The notes under the pieces were generated by a model. That model saw only the letters and a program-made list of their open reading frames with translations, was not told the DNA's origin and did no database searches. Positions 41,343 through 51,571 of a stretch of DNA of 64,000 nucleotides are shown in pieces. Origin of the DNA: Leishmania infantum JPCM5 (taxonomy: Eukaryota > Euglenozoa > Kinetoplastea > Trypanosomatida > Trypanosomatidae). The stretch's first letter is position 1. Each line of letters starts with the position of its first letter. The stretch is taken from assembly GCF_000002875.2 (NCBI RefSeq), contig NC_009400.2, positions 613,061-677,060 on the forward strand. The letters run 5' to 3'. The position numbers and the translations under genes are program-made.

Positions 41343-42564
41343 ACGCGTAGGCGTGCGTGCCGTGAGTCGGTGTGCCGGTGCACGTGCCAAGGCCGTGCTT
41401 CAGCGCCGTGGGCCATGCGGCACGGTTGGCCACCCTCTTCTCGTTCCTCTCTCTGCTCTCTGCTCTCTGCTCTTACTGGAACCCAGCTGGAAATGCTGTG
41501 TTGCGTGGGCGGCAGGACAAGGTACCGTAGTGCGACGCAGCCCCCCTTCCCAGGCACCTCTCCCCTCCTCCTTGGCCCTTGCTGTCGGTCTGTCTGCGTT
41601 GTTGTGTCGCTCCCTCCTCAAACCCCGGAGATTCTCTCTGTTCCTCTTCCACTGTAAGCGTGTCTCTCTGTCTCTCCGGCCTGACGCCCTCCCACGCCGG
41701 AGGCGCGGGTGGCAGAGAAGCGACACCCAACTCGGGGTACTTCTTTGGAGATGCACGCGTCCTTGCCATCAGGCGTACTCTTCCCGCTTGCATCCTCCAG
41801 GTGTGCCGTCGGACGATGGCGGCGAAATCGTCGTGGACGAACAAGACGCGGGCGATAGGAGCAGCCGCGAAGGAGTGGGGAATGAGACTCGTGGTGACGA
41901 TGCGCTCATTGCATCTCCCTCCCCTTCTATCGTTTCCTCTCTCGCCGTCCCTCTGCTCCGTCGCTGCAAAAGGAACCAAGAAGAGAGATACGCATCGAGC
42001 GGCCTTCACGTGGGCCGTCTTGCATCACCTGCCACTCGCGCGCGACATGATCGTTCAAGAACGCCTCTCTGCCTTCACCTCTCTCTCGCCACCTCCGGGT
42101 TTCACTACCCCGTTCTTCGCTGCCGCCACTGACGCCCACAGGAAGGCGAAGCGGCGCGCTCTCCAACACCGTGCAAGGCGCCCACAGCGTGCCGCGGGTC
42201 CCGAAGTCGATGTTAGGGTGCTGCAGGCCATCTTCTTTTTTCCTCACTACGACTCTTGCCGTCATGGCGGCTGCGGCACATACTCTTCTCTCTCATTTTT
42301 GCCCCTCTGCACACACGCGCACATACATACACACACGCACGCACGCTTGCAGGCCTTCGTTGCTTCTCGCAGTCTCCTCGCAAATCCTTCCTCTGCCACG
42401 GCACCCGCCCAGCACACACAGCACACACGGCACACGCGTGCACCCACGCACAAGGCCACGCCGTGTTCGGCGTAGCCACGATCCAGCCGTGTCGCCCACC
42501 CCTCACGCCCTCTCTCTCACAGGCGCACAATAGCGTGTTTTGCTTTCATTGGATTGCAACAGCC
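41343..42564. other. Intergenic/UTR region
   Basis: This is CT-rich spacer with CACACA-type tracts at 42310-42340 and 42410-42440. The 298-residue frame 41579-42475 is Ser/Leu/Arg/His-rich read-through with no domain. It ends before the kinesin start and is not called. Confidence 0.6.
42521..42522 (+). promoter_or_regulatory. Predicted spliced-leader acceptor AG for the kinesin gene
   Basis: CCCTCTCTCTCACAG precedes a leader of about 42 nt with no other ATG before 42565, which fixes the kinesin start. The upstream open frame from 42256 is excluded by this site. Confidence 0.55.
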
Positions 42565-45500
42565 ATGACAGACGGCGGCGATTATGAGACGGCGCGAGTG
42601 ATGGTCTCAGTGCGCGTGCGACCGAAGCTTGCACATCCGCTGACCCCCCTCCAGCAGAGTGAGCGCTACGAGAAGGTCGTTTGCATCCCCTCCTCTGACA
42701 AGTCGCTGCGACTCGCCGACTGTCGTGCGAAGAAAGGCACTCGCGACCTCCACTTCGCCTACGACCACGTATTCGACATGGACGCGACGCAGGAGGACGT
42801 GTACGAGGCCGCCGTGCTCGACTGCGTGGACAGTGTCCTGGCCGGCACGAACGCTTCCATTCTCACATATGGGCAGACCGGCAGCGGAAAGACGTTCACG
42901 GTGCTGGGAAAGACGGCCGTCGTGCACGACAGTGGGAAGGACTTGCACGCCGTTGGCTCCGACACGGGCTTGCTCTTACGCTCTATTCAAGACATGCTGA
43001 TCTTCGCTGAGCGCATGCGCGCCAAGTGTGAGCGCCACGTTGTGCTCGGCATGACCGCCCTTGAAATCTACATGGACGAGATCCGTGACTTGTTGCGCGA
43101 GGGAGTGGCTGGCCGGCCGCTGCAGCCCATCATGACGCGTGGCGTTCTGCATCTGCCGCACCTCACGCATGTGCCGCTGCGCACGCTACAGGACGCGTTC
43201 CACGTGTACGAGAGAGCAGCGGCGCGCCGAGTGCAGAGGGTGACTTCTGCGAACGACACTTCCTCTCGCTCGCACGCTTTCTTCACGATCGAGGTGTTTC
43301 AGGCCCCCATTACGCCCGACCACCCATCTCCGCCCACCCTGGCTGAGTGCTGCGCGCTGCGGGAGGCACGATGTGCCGCATCGATTGCAGCGGAGCAGAA
43401 GCAGAGAGGGCCTCAGCTACTGCGCAGTGAGTGTTTTGAGGGTGCCGCGAACGCGCTGCTTGGCACACGCTCCGCACCTGTCATGTACAGCACACTGACG
43501 GTGGCGGACCTTGCAGGCAGTGAGAAGGCGAAGCACGCTGAGGTGCGCGGAACAGGTTTCGACGAACTGCGACACATCAACGCTTCCCTCACCGCACTCG
43601 GCAACGTTGTTCACCACCTCTACCACGGTACGCCGCACATTCCATACCGTGACAGCAAGCTCACAATGATGCTGCGCGACACGTTTGCGGCTCCCCGTGC
43701 GCAGGTGGCACTCTTCGTGAATGTGAGCCCGACAGCTGTGACGTGTGAGGAGACGCTCTCGTCACTCTACTTTGCTGACAAGATAAAGAGCATGAGGGTG
43801 CTTGGCACCGGCGCCGAGTCGCCACAGCATGCCGCACTCCAGTCAGCGTACTTGGAGTCCATTTACGTCCACGACGCTCTCCTCGCTGAGGCACGCATCG
43901 TTCAGGTTCAACAAGAGCACGCGACGGGGCTTCTGCAGCTCGCGGCGGCGTCAACGCCGCGACACCCTCTGTTCCAGCTACCTTTTCACACGCCCCTGGC
44001 CAACGGCACGGACAAGACAACCCGAATGCAAGTTTTGTGCACGCGCCTAAGGGAACGGCTGGCGCATGAAGAGAGCCCCGAGGCTCGCATGCGCAACTTC
44101 CTCGAGACGCGACGGAGAGAGCTCTTGAGGGACATGCTGAGGCAGTATAGTCGACGCCGCGCTGAGGTGCAAACGCAAATCACCACCGCTGATGAGGCGG
44201 GCCTCGATCTACGCGCCCAACTGTCTCGTGATGAGTCTGCCATGCGCCAGCTTCTCAGCAAGGTGGAGGAGGCTACTGCGGCCGTCACGGCAACACGGCA
44301 GGAGCTGATAAAAGTCAAAAATATGCGATTAGGGGAGCTGCAGCGCTTGCGCGACTTCGAGGAGGCGCCGAGCGAGGGTGAAGGGGGCATCGTAGACGCG
44401 CACGCAGCCCATGCCGACGATGAGGCGAGTCTGGCCGCCTTTGAGCAAGAAAGGGCTACATACAAGAAGGCGCTGGAGCTGGCGCAGCTTCTTCTCACGC
44501 TCGTGGGACTCATGGCTCCTGGATCTACTCCTTCACCATCTGCGCACACAGACGGTGAGCCGGCTGCTGGTCATGGTCGACGGAACACCACCTCCCGCAG
44601 TTGCAGAGACGCCACATCCACCACGGCGTCTTCCACCCCTTCCAAGCCTGCTTCTACCGAGGCGTGGCTGCGAGGCGCTGTACTGGCGATGGCAGGCAAC
44701 GCTGTTGTGCAGTCTTCAAGGAAACACCCGAGGCAGCAACGGCAGCAGGAGAAACTCCAGCCGATTTCTCTACCGCAGCCGTTTCACATCGTCAGCAACT
44801 TCACCAACGTCAGTGGAGATCCACAGCCTCTTCCCAAGTACTGGAGCGTGTGTCACAGGTGCGAGGAGACGGGGAAGGTAGAGGCGGATGCCAACGCCGG
44901 CGCTGTTGCCCCCGATGCGATTGGGAAGGGCACCAGCCGCAGGCCCCGCCACCTCTCTTCCTTCGACGACCCTGCGCTTCTGACACGGGTGACCGCTTAC
45001 ATGGACATGGGCGCCTCTCTCACGAAGCTCGACCGCTATGGTCGCCCACACGCGCGTTGGTTTTACCTCTCACAGAGAAACAACCGTCTGCTGTTGTGTT
45101 GGGATGAGTCGCATCGTGGGCCGGGGCTAATGGGCGGTGGCCGTGTGTACTTGGATGAGGTGGTGAAGATCACGTTGGGGCGCTCCTCGCCTGCCTTTCG
45201 TAAGTACTCCACCCACGAGCGCAAGAGCGAAGTTGGTGACTTCTGTACTTCCTTCACTCTCGCCTATCGAACCCGCGCACGTAGGCGGCACTTGAAGTTT
45301 GTTGATGTCATGTGCCGTGATCGGGTAGAGGTGGAGACGTGGGTTGTTGGTCTCGCTCAATTGGCCGGCGTCTTCCCGTGCTTCGAAGGCGCGCGCCAAC
45401 CCATCGGGCCGGAGGATGGATACGAGGAAGAGGCAGCGGTCACGGGCAGCGCCGCCGCCGCCAACGCCGATGCCGCGGCAGCCAAAGAGGCGCAGAAGGA

Positions 45501-45813
45501 GCTCTCTGCCGTCGAGACGGTGCTGTGCCGTAGCTGGCACATTCCTGCTCAAACGATGCTGCACACTCGGCGAGAGATCGAGACACGTCGACAGCGCCAC
45601 CAGTCTGGCCGGCTGCGCCTGAGCCCTGGTGAGCTGCGCGAACGGACGGGGCTCGACATCTTCAGAGCCAGTGCGTTGTGGCTGCACTTCAACCGGGAAG
45701 GCAGTGTGGTAAATCCGTTCAAGGAGCTGCACTGCTACGTATCTGATCGGGTTCCGTCGTCGGTGCCGGCTTCTGGATCGCTTCCTCGAGCGATGCCCGG
45801 CTGCATTGCCTGA
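42565..45813 (+). CDS. Kinesin with C-terminal PH-like domain
   Basis: The protein has 1082 residues from the first ATG after the predicted acceptor. An N-terminal motor spans about residues 8-410, with P-loop GQTGSGKT starting at residue 103, switch I NDTSSRSHAFF, switch II DLAGSEKAKHAE, and the HINASLTALGNVVHHL helix. All nucleotide-binding motifs are intact, so it should be an active microtubule motor. Between switch I and switch II there is an insertion of about 55 residues (Pro/Ala/Cys-rich). A coiled coil follows at about 490-640, then a Ser/Thr/Pro linker. At about 813-935 a PH-like domain is suggested by HARWFYLSQRNNRLLLCWDE and VETWVVGLAQLAG. The end is helical and Arg-rich. An N-terminal motor implies plus-end-directed movement; the cargo is unknown. 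The kinesin subfamily is not assigned. Confidence 0.9.
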   Translation: MTDGGDYETARVMVSVRVRPKLAHPLTPLQQSERYEKVVCIPSSDKSLRLADCRAKKGTRDLHFAYDHVFDMDATQEDVYEAAVLDCVDSVLAGTNASILTYGQTGSGKTFTVLGKTAVVHDSGKDLHAVGSDTGLLLRSIQDMLIFAERMRAKCERHVVLGMTALEIYMDEIRDLLREGVAGRPLQPIMTRGVLHLPHLTHVPLRTLQDAFHVYERAAARRVQRVTSANDTSSRSHAFFTIEVFQAPITPDHPSPPTLAECCALREARCAASIAAEQKQRGPQLLRSECFEGAANALLGTRSAPVMYSTLTVADLAGSEKAKHAEVRGTGFDELRHINASLTALGNVVHHLYHGTPHIPYRDSKLTMMLRDTFAAPRAQVALFVNVSPTAVTCEETLSSLYFADKIKSMRVLGTGAESPQHAALQSAYLESIYVHDALLAEARIVQVQQEHATGLLQLAAASTPRHPLFQLPFHTPLANGTDKTTRMQVLCTRLRERLAHEESPEARMRNFLETRRRELLRDMLRQYSRRRAEVQTQITTADEAGLDLRAQLSRDESAMRQLLSKVEEATAAVTATRQELIKVKNMRLGELQRLRDFEEAPSEGEGGIVDAHAAHADDEASLAAFEQERATYKKALELAQLLLTLVGLMAPGSTPSPSAHTDGEPAAGHGRRNTTSRSCRDATSTTASSTPSKPASTEAWLRGAVLAMAGNAVVQSSRKHPRQQRQQEKLQPISLPQPFHIVSNFTNVSGDPQPLPKYWSVCHRCEETGKVEADANAGAVAPDAIGKGTSRRPRHLSSFDDPALLTRVTAYMDMGASLTKLDRYGRPHARWFYLSQRNNRLLLCWDESHRGPGLMGGGRVYLDEVVKITLGRSSPAFRKYSTHERKSEVGDFCTSFTLAYRTRARRRHLKFVDVMCRDRVEVETWVVGLAQLAGVFPCFEGARQPIGPEDGYEEEAAVTGSAAAANADAAAAKEAQKELSAVETVLCRSWHIPAQTMLHTRREIETRRQRHQSGRLRLSPGELRERTGLDIFRASALWLHFNREGSVVNPFKELHCYVSDRVPSSVPASGSLPRAMPGCIA

Positions 45814-47632
45814 CAGCTGTCAGCGCCGCCCGAAAAGGTTCTGTGCGAGCACTGCGTCGACAGTTGGGGAGTGAGGATGGGACGAGGAGCGGCATCCATG
45901 TTGTCCTTCTCAGCCCGTCGTTGGCATCTCAGAGCGAAACCTCTGCTTGTACCTCAGCAAGCCTTCCTTCCACCCGACGTATTGCTTTCCCGCTTAGATG
46001 GCAACGGACAGCGGTGGGGGGAGGTTGGTGGTGGAGGAGCGTTTGAGTGTACCGTGATTGGACGCGATGCCCACGTGTGCGTGTACATACATGTGTCTGT
46101 GTGTGTGTGCACGTGGTGGTGCTGTGCGCGTGTCGCCCTCATTTCTCCCGCCTTTTTGTTTTCACCTTTGCTAGATGCATAAAAGCCCCCGCTTGGCATC
46201 AGGGTGGTGCCGCCTTGTGTGTGTGTGTCCCGTTTATCATGTCCCATTAGAAACTGTTGCGGCACATCCACCCCCACTTACACGGCTTCGTGTATATGTG
46301 TGCTGTGCATAGAGTAGAATGAGCTCTCCCTGTTGATGGAAGTGCTCCGTGCCTCGATACATGCCTCAGAGTGTGCGCGTAGGTGTGCGTATCGATGAGC
46401 CTGTTGGTTGTTTTGACTTTTGTTTGTGTGCTACCACGGAGGAGGGGGAGGGGGTTTCTCTGTCGTGCACGGCACGCACCACCGCACCCCGCTGTCTCGC
46501 AGTGGCCCTCTTCTGCTCTTCTGCTCTTCTGCGATGGGCGCGTTTATGCGCCGCAGGGGTGCTGCCACGCCGCAGGGGACCGAGAGCGGCGCCATCGACA
46601 CAGGAAACCCCCGAAGTCAGAGCCTAAGGCGCAATGGCGTTGGTGGTGAAGACAAGAGGATGCCTTTGTGTTGTGACGTTGTTTTGCTGTGTGTTCTTTT
46701 CCCACCCCAGCAGCTGAAACTGCCTGTCACTTCCCTCTTCCCCGTCTTTTCTTCTGCGTTCGATCTGAAATGCTGAGGCTGCCGCGCAGAGCAGTAGCAG
46801 CGATGCTGTTCTCACTTCCCGCGACGGGCACGCACGCGCGTTCATGGACCCTTGTAGCAGAGGGTCTGTCCTCATCGTCTCAGTATCCTTATCTTGTGTT
46901 TCCACTATTTAGACCTTGGCGTTGAGGTCGCTTCTCACGTTTGGGTCTCCCTTCATATATGTTGTGTTTCAGGTGAGGGGAGTGCCACCTCCCCCCTTCT
47001 CCACCCCCTCACACTCTCTTGTCCTTTCACGGTGCCAAGCGCCGCGGGCGACATGAAGGCGCCGCATCTTTTCTGCCCTTGCGCTCTCTCTCACCCTGTT
47101 TTTCCACCACTTAGTGACAAGAGAGACACAGCAAGCAATCTTGAAAAGGCTGATGCGCGCGTTCAAGCCTTTCCGCGCTTGCGAGCTCAACGACACAGAA
47201 CAGACACGTTCTCACGCTTTTGCGAGGTACCCGCTCTGCCGCTGCCGCACCTCAACAACTCCCACAGACTCCTTTGGAACTGACCCTCGTCTCCTTGCTT
47301 GACTCGGAGATAAGTTCGAGGGGGGTACCGGGACCACTGAACCCTCGCCCTCCTCCTCCGTTTCAGAGCAGAGAGCCTTTGCTCGCTCGAGCCCTTTTCT
47401 TTCAACTCGACTCGCAACGCACGCCCACCCTTCTCCCTCTTCACTTCTCTTTGCGCTGCACGCATGCGCGGCTGCGTCGAGCGTCAAGTGCTCACGAGCC
47501 GCGGCACGCCACGCATAGGGCCACGCCGTTGCATCCACGATAAGCTCACTTGCGTGTGCACGCCCCTGCGTGCACACCGAGGGCGAGTGCGGAACCCTAT
47601 CGGCCTGCCCCTTTCTCCCCTGGTTCACCTGC

Positions 47633-47634
47633 AG
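47633..47634 (+). promoter_or_regulatory. Predicted spliced-leader acceptor AG for U1-70K
   Basis: CCTGCCCCTTTCTCCCCTGG and TTCACCTGCAG form a good pyrimidine tract plus AG. No ATG lies between here and 47743, so the U1-70K start is the first ATG of the mature mRNA. Confidence 0.5.
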
Positions 47635-47721
47635 CGGTGCACGAAACAAAACGAGCACGAGACACCACGCACAGCTGCAACCACCCATCCACTACACACA
47701 CACACACACATTTCTCTTCCA

Positions 47722-47741
47722 ATATATATATATATATATAT
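47722..47741. repeat. (AT)10 microsatellite in the U1-70K 5' leader
   Basis: Ten AT units end one base before the ATG at 47743. An AC-type run of 17 nt (47694-47710) lies just upstream. Both are in the predicted 5' UTR. Confidence 0.9.
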
Positions 47742-47742
47742 T

Positions 47743-48591
47743 ATGGAGTGTGATGAAGAAGCGTCGCGACTGCAGCGCAAAAGGGTGGCGGCGCATCAGC
47801 GGCAGGAGATGCATGCCGCGTGGAAGCGCACTTTCTTTCAGGCGAGGCCGCCGCCGCCTTCGATTGGTCGACTGCACCGACGCCAGCAGGGAATCACCAA
47901 AGGCCACTCGTGCTACAATGCCTTCAATACCGCACTGGCGCTGGCGAAGCAGGCGGATGAGGACGAGCCCACTCGTGATGCCAAGGTAGAAGCCCCGCTG
48001 CCATCTTCGCCAACACTCACGACAAGTGCAACAGCGACTGCGGCTGGCACATTGTCGAAGCAGGAGGCGTGGGCGGCCCAGCTGCAGGGCGAGAATGAGC
48101 GGCGCAACCCTTTCACGGACCTCAACGTCCGCTCAGACCCCTTGCGCACTGTTGTCATGGCCAACTTGCATCCCGAGACGGTCGAGGAGGACTTGCGTCA
48201 CTTTTCGGATCAGTTCGGCCGCGTGCTGAGCGTGCACATTGTGCGCCACTACAAGACCGGCAAGAGTCGTCGTTACGCCTTTGTGGAGTTCAACCTCGTC
48301 GGGGAGGCCCGCAAAGCCGTCCAGTTTCACCGCAAGAAGCGACTGAAGGGCTACTCGATCATCATCGACTGGGAGAAGGGCCGCACTGAGCCGGGCTTTC
48401 TGCCGAAGCGACTTTTGGCCGCCTCATCCTTTTGGACCCCCCCTGCGAATGAGGCGGGCTCTGCGACCTCAACCGAGATAGAACAGGCGAAAAATGTGGA
48501 TACTGCGGCGCTGGGCACCGAGGGCGTCAAGGTGGCGCCCTCGATGCCAGAGAATGATGATGACTTCCTCAACGCCATTTTGAACAGCTGA
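47743..48591 (+). CDS. U1-70K: U1 snRNP 70 kDa protein (U1-70K) homologue
   Basis: The protein has 282 residues from the ATG at 47743. U1-70K binds stem-loop I of U1 snRNA, which in trypanosomatids serves the few cis-spliced introns. An RNA recognition motif covers about residues 132-205, with RNP2 VVMANL and RNP1 RYAFVEF (about 175-181). Just before it, NPFTDLNVRSDPLRT matches the U1-70K lead-in to the RRM. After it, DWEKGRTEPGFLPKRL matches the diagnostic ERGRT...W.PRRL extension. The N-terminus is basic and helical. The C-terminus is short and acidic (NDDDFLNAILNS) and lacks the Arg-Ser/Arg-Asp/Glu tail of animal U1-70K, as I recall for trypanosome orthologues. High confidence. Confidence 0.88.
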   Translation: MECDEEASRLQRKRVAAHQRQEMHAAWKRTFFQARPPPPSIGRLHRRQQGITKGHSCYNAFNTALALAKQADEDEPTRDAKVEAPLPSSPTLTTSATATAAGTLSKQEAWAAQLQGENERRNPFTDLNVRSDPLRTVVMANLHPETVEEDLRHFSDQFGRVLSVHIVRHYKTGKSRRYAFVEFNLVGEARKAVQFHRKKRLKGYSIIIDWEKGRTEPGFLPKRLLAASSFWTPPANEAGSATSTEIEQAKNVDTAALGTEGVKVAPSMPENDDDFLNAILNS

Positions 48592-49663
48592 GCAATGCAG
48601 CCCCACTTGCGGAGACTTTGGAGAGGTGGGAACCAAGCACGCAGTGCCGCGTGCGAGTGTGCGGGGGTGCTTCATGGGCCCTCTTCTCCACTCGTCGAGC
48701 TGCGTCTTGACGTGGTTGTTCTTGTGTTCGCGGTTTCTCTATCTCCATGTGCTCCCCATCTAAGCACACTAAACCACCTTGTAAAGGTGAGAAGGGAAGC
48801 GACGCTTCGAACCACCCAGGGCTGCCCATTTTCATGGAGGCTGGCGCACGGGTGACTACACAGCGTCTGGCAAGGGGCTCGAGGGAGGGAGAGTGTGGAT
48901 ACGTCGCCTCTAAGCGCGTTTTCCAGAGATGTGGTGTGGCTGTATCTCTCGTACGGTAGCCGCTCTTCTTCCGTTTATCGTCGTGCATCTGTGCCGGTGC
49001 CTGCGAGGGCGGGTGGAGGGGAGAGAAGGGCACTGTCGCCGTCTGACCCTCCTCTCTCTTGTACCGCTGCTCATGCGGAAGCCTTCACCCTGCTCGAGCC
49101 AGCGATTATTCTAGTAAGGATCGCCCGCATGAGCGCACAGAGGCCTACGCAGCCCACTCTCGCATGCACACGCGCGCCCCCTTTAGCTTTCCTTCTTCAC
49201 CTCTGCCATTCACCGCCTGCCTCTCTCTCTCCTGCGTTGCACGCACGTGCGTTCTCTTTGATTTTGCCGCCGCTTCGGGTGCTGCCTTGATTCTCTTGGT
49301 GATCGGCCTTGCTCGTGCCCCCTACCCCTCTTCCACTTTCGTGACACAGTTACACGTCTCTACCGCTGCGATACGCTAGGGTTATCCGGCTTCTTTACCG
49401 AACAACTCTCATTCCTACTCGCTCGCCACGCCCCTCTCCCCTTCCCCTCCCCGCCGGCGCACTCACCCAAGCGTGCGTACAACACCCCTCGGCCGTGGGC
49501 GCACACAAAACATTTGCACTGCATCTTCTCTCAAGCACCTCCCCTGCCACCACCACCACCACCACAAAAGCTTGAGCACCACCCTCGAGGCTCTCACCAT
49601 CTGCACCGGAGCATCAAGCCCGATCTCCCGTTCCTATCTAGACACACGCATACACGTACAGCC
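48592..49663. other. Intergenic/UTR region
   Basis: CT-rich spacer. A C/T tract at 49430-49460 and the AG at 49470-49471 lie upstream of EIF4G3. A (CCA)n stretch lies near 49550-49563. No gene was seen. Confidence 0.6.
49470..49471 (+). promoter_or_regulatory. Predicted spliced-leader acceptor AG for EIF4G3
   Basis: CCCCTCTCCCCTTCCCCTCC is followed by a short C-rich stretch and AG. The leader would be about 190 nt. No ATG lies between the AG and 49664. Confidence 0.4.
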
Positions 49664-51571
49664 ATGCAGTTCACCGTGGAGCAGATTCGCAGTGTGCGAA
49701 ACAACTACCTTGAGCCGCCGTACCCGGGCTTTTCTCTGGATGAAGTGGTACGACGCCGCCGCCTGACGCAGACGAAGCTGGTGCGCGGTGAGAATGCCTG
49801 GGTTGCGAAGGGCACCGCTCAGACGACGGAGGAGTGGGTGCAGCGACTGCTGCATGGCACACTGAACAAGCTGACAGAGGAGAACAAGGACATCATGATT
49901 GATAAGCTACTCACCAAAGAGCTCTTTGCCACGGAGGATATTATGAACATGGTCGTCAACATCATCTTCAAGAAGGCGCTGGACGAGCCAGAGAACAGCA
50001 AGCTGTACGCCGGCGTGTGCCACAGCCTTGCCTTATACGAGGCGAACGTTTTGCGCGATGGCCACAAGGGCGAGCGACCACAGTCGCAGCTGCGCGACGC
50101 CATTATCAGCACTGTGCAGCACGAGTTCCGAACGCTCTCCAAGGAGCTGTCGAAGATGGAGGACAAGTCAGAGGAGGAGCTCGAGTACGAGCGGTCCAAC
50201 GTGATGCGGCGCAAACGGTCGAACATGCGCTTTATCGGTGAGCTGTACCTTTGCACGGCCCTGACGCACTCGACCATGTTCACCGTCATGGATCTGACGA
50301 TGCGCTGCAGCGACAAGACGGGCTTTCCCAGCAGCGAGAACATCGAACTGCTCGCCGCGCTCCTCAACACAATCGGCGATCGACTAGATCAGAACCACAA
50401 GAAGACGCTAGACCGCTACTTCACCTCCCTCGAGAACTTCAATAAGAAGCCCGACTGCCCGTACCCGCCGCGCATTCGCTTCAAGATTATGGACCTGCTG
50501 GATCTGCGCAAGCGCGGTTGGGGCTCAAAGCCGAAGCCCGTCAAGGCAGCCCTGCCGCCAAGCCACGGCAAGGATAAAAAGTGCGCCACGGCCCCGCCCC
50601 CGAAGAAGGGCGGCCGTGACCAGGGCAGCGCCGCCGCTGCGTCGAAGAGCTGGCGCGACGCCGCCACGATGAAGACAGGTACTGCGGCAGCACCGGCGTC
50701 TTCCACCGGTAAGGGGCTGAACGGGCGCGGCACGTCGAGTGCCTCGCCGGCAGCCAACACAACAGCGTTGTCCACCTCAGCGGCGGTCACGGTCGCTGCC
50801 ACTGCACCTGCCGGTGCCTCGTTCCGCGACGAAGCGTCGCCGCAGGTGCCGCTCGTGAAGTTCGAGCTGCGTGTGGCGTCGATGTTCCAGGAGTGGGTGG
50901 CAGACCGCACGAACGACGTCATCCTCCACTGGGTCGATCAGTTCAACACATGCGACCGCTTTTTTGAGTCGGAGAGCGAACTTTGCGTGGCAGTGGCGCA
51001 GGAGGTGATCCACTCGGCTTGCACGACCACCCGCAAGGACGCCCAGCGCGAGGCTTTCAGCTTCCTTGTCGTCGGGCTGTACATGATCGACACGGAGGTG
51101 TTCGACGGCTTTGCCAGCGCTCTCGCCTCTGCCATCGAGGACGGCCTTTTGGAAGATGTCCCAAAGTTTGGGGAGCGCTTCATGAGTATGCTGCGCCTCA
51201 CCTCCACTGAGCAGGAGACGCGCGCCGATGTGTACTTCGATGCGGCGAACGTGCTGCGACTGACATACAATCGGCTGGAGAGCCCCGACGACTCCGCCGT
51301 GGATACGTTGATGTCCTTCTGGGATCGCGTGCCGCTGCCGTCCACCGACGAGGAGAACATGATTCGCATGGACCTCGATGTTGTGTACAGCCTCTGCAAC
51401 CCCGAGGGGGCGCAGGACGGGCTGGAGAAGCTGCTCAGTCGCATTATCCACTCGATGCTGCAGATGCAGCTGATGGACGCGGAGGTGCTGGACGAGTTCC
51501 TCTGCTTGGATGTGCAGGAGGGGGTTTGTGCCAAGGTCATTGCCGACTACAAGGAGCGCTTCCCCAAGTAA
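49664..51571 (+). CDS. EIF4G3: Translation initiation factor eIF4G3-type scaffold (MIF4G domain)
   Basis: The protein has 635 residues from the ATG at 49664 (MQFTVEQIRSVRNNYLEPP). A MIF4G HEAT domain covers about residues 60-300, including LNKLTEENKDIMIDKLL and AALLNTIGDRLDQNHKKTLD, where eIF4A binds. Before it, YPGFSLDE (Tyr20 to Leu25) fits the short eIF4E-binding motif that I recall for Leishmania EIF4G3, the partner of EIF4E4 in the main cap-binding complex. A Lys/Ala/Ser/Gly linker (about 330-425) is followed by a second helical domain (about 430-600). The short N-terminus contrasts with the long extension of animal eIF4G, as is usual in trypanosomatids. The neighbours U1-70K and prohibitin match the chromosome 16 locus as I remember it. 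MIF4G is certain; the paralogue number is an inference. Confidence 0.8.
   Translation: MQFTVEQIRSVRNNYLEPPYPGFSLDEVVRRRRLTQTKLVRGENAWVAKGTAQTTEEWVQRLLHGTLNKLTEENKDIMIDKLLTKELFATEDIMNMVVNIIFKKALDEPENSKLYAGVCHSLALYEANVLRDGHKGERPQSQLRDAIISTVQHEFRTLSKELSKMEDKSEEELEYERSNVMRRKRSNMRFIGELYLCTALTHSTMFTVMDLTMRCSDKTGFPSSENIELLAALLNTIGDRLDQNHKKTLDRYFTSLENFNKKPDCPYPPRIRFKIMDLLDLRKRGWGSKPKPVKAALPPSHGKDKKCATAPPPKKGGRDQGSAAAASKSWRDAATMKTGTAAAPASSTGKGLNGRGTSSASPAANTTALSTSAAVTVAATAPAGASFRDEASPQVPLVKFELRVASMFQEWVADRTNDVILHWVDQFNTCDRFFESESELCVAVAQEVIHSACTTTRKDAQREAFSFLVVGLYMIDTEVFDGFASALASAIEDGLLEDVPKFGERFMSMLRLTSTEQETRADVYFDAANVLRLTYNRLESPDDSAVDTLMSFWDRVPLPSTDEENMIRMDLDVVYSLCNPEGAQDGLEKLLSRIIHSMLQMQLMDAEVLDEFLCLDVQEGVCAKVIADYKERFPK

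Larger units (their letters stand above)
45814..47742. other. Intergenic/UTR region
   Basis: A ~1.9 kb spacer with GT tracts (about 46088-46112) and CT-rich sequence towards 47400-47640. Open frames are short and of read-through composition. It ends with an AC run (47694-47710) and an AT run (47722-47741) directly before the U1-70K ATG. Confidence 0.6.

Noticed and set aside
41579..42475. 298-residue plus-strand open frame before the kinesin
   Set aside because: Ser/Arg/His-rich spacer text, no domain, and it lies upstream of the kinesin splice acceptor.
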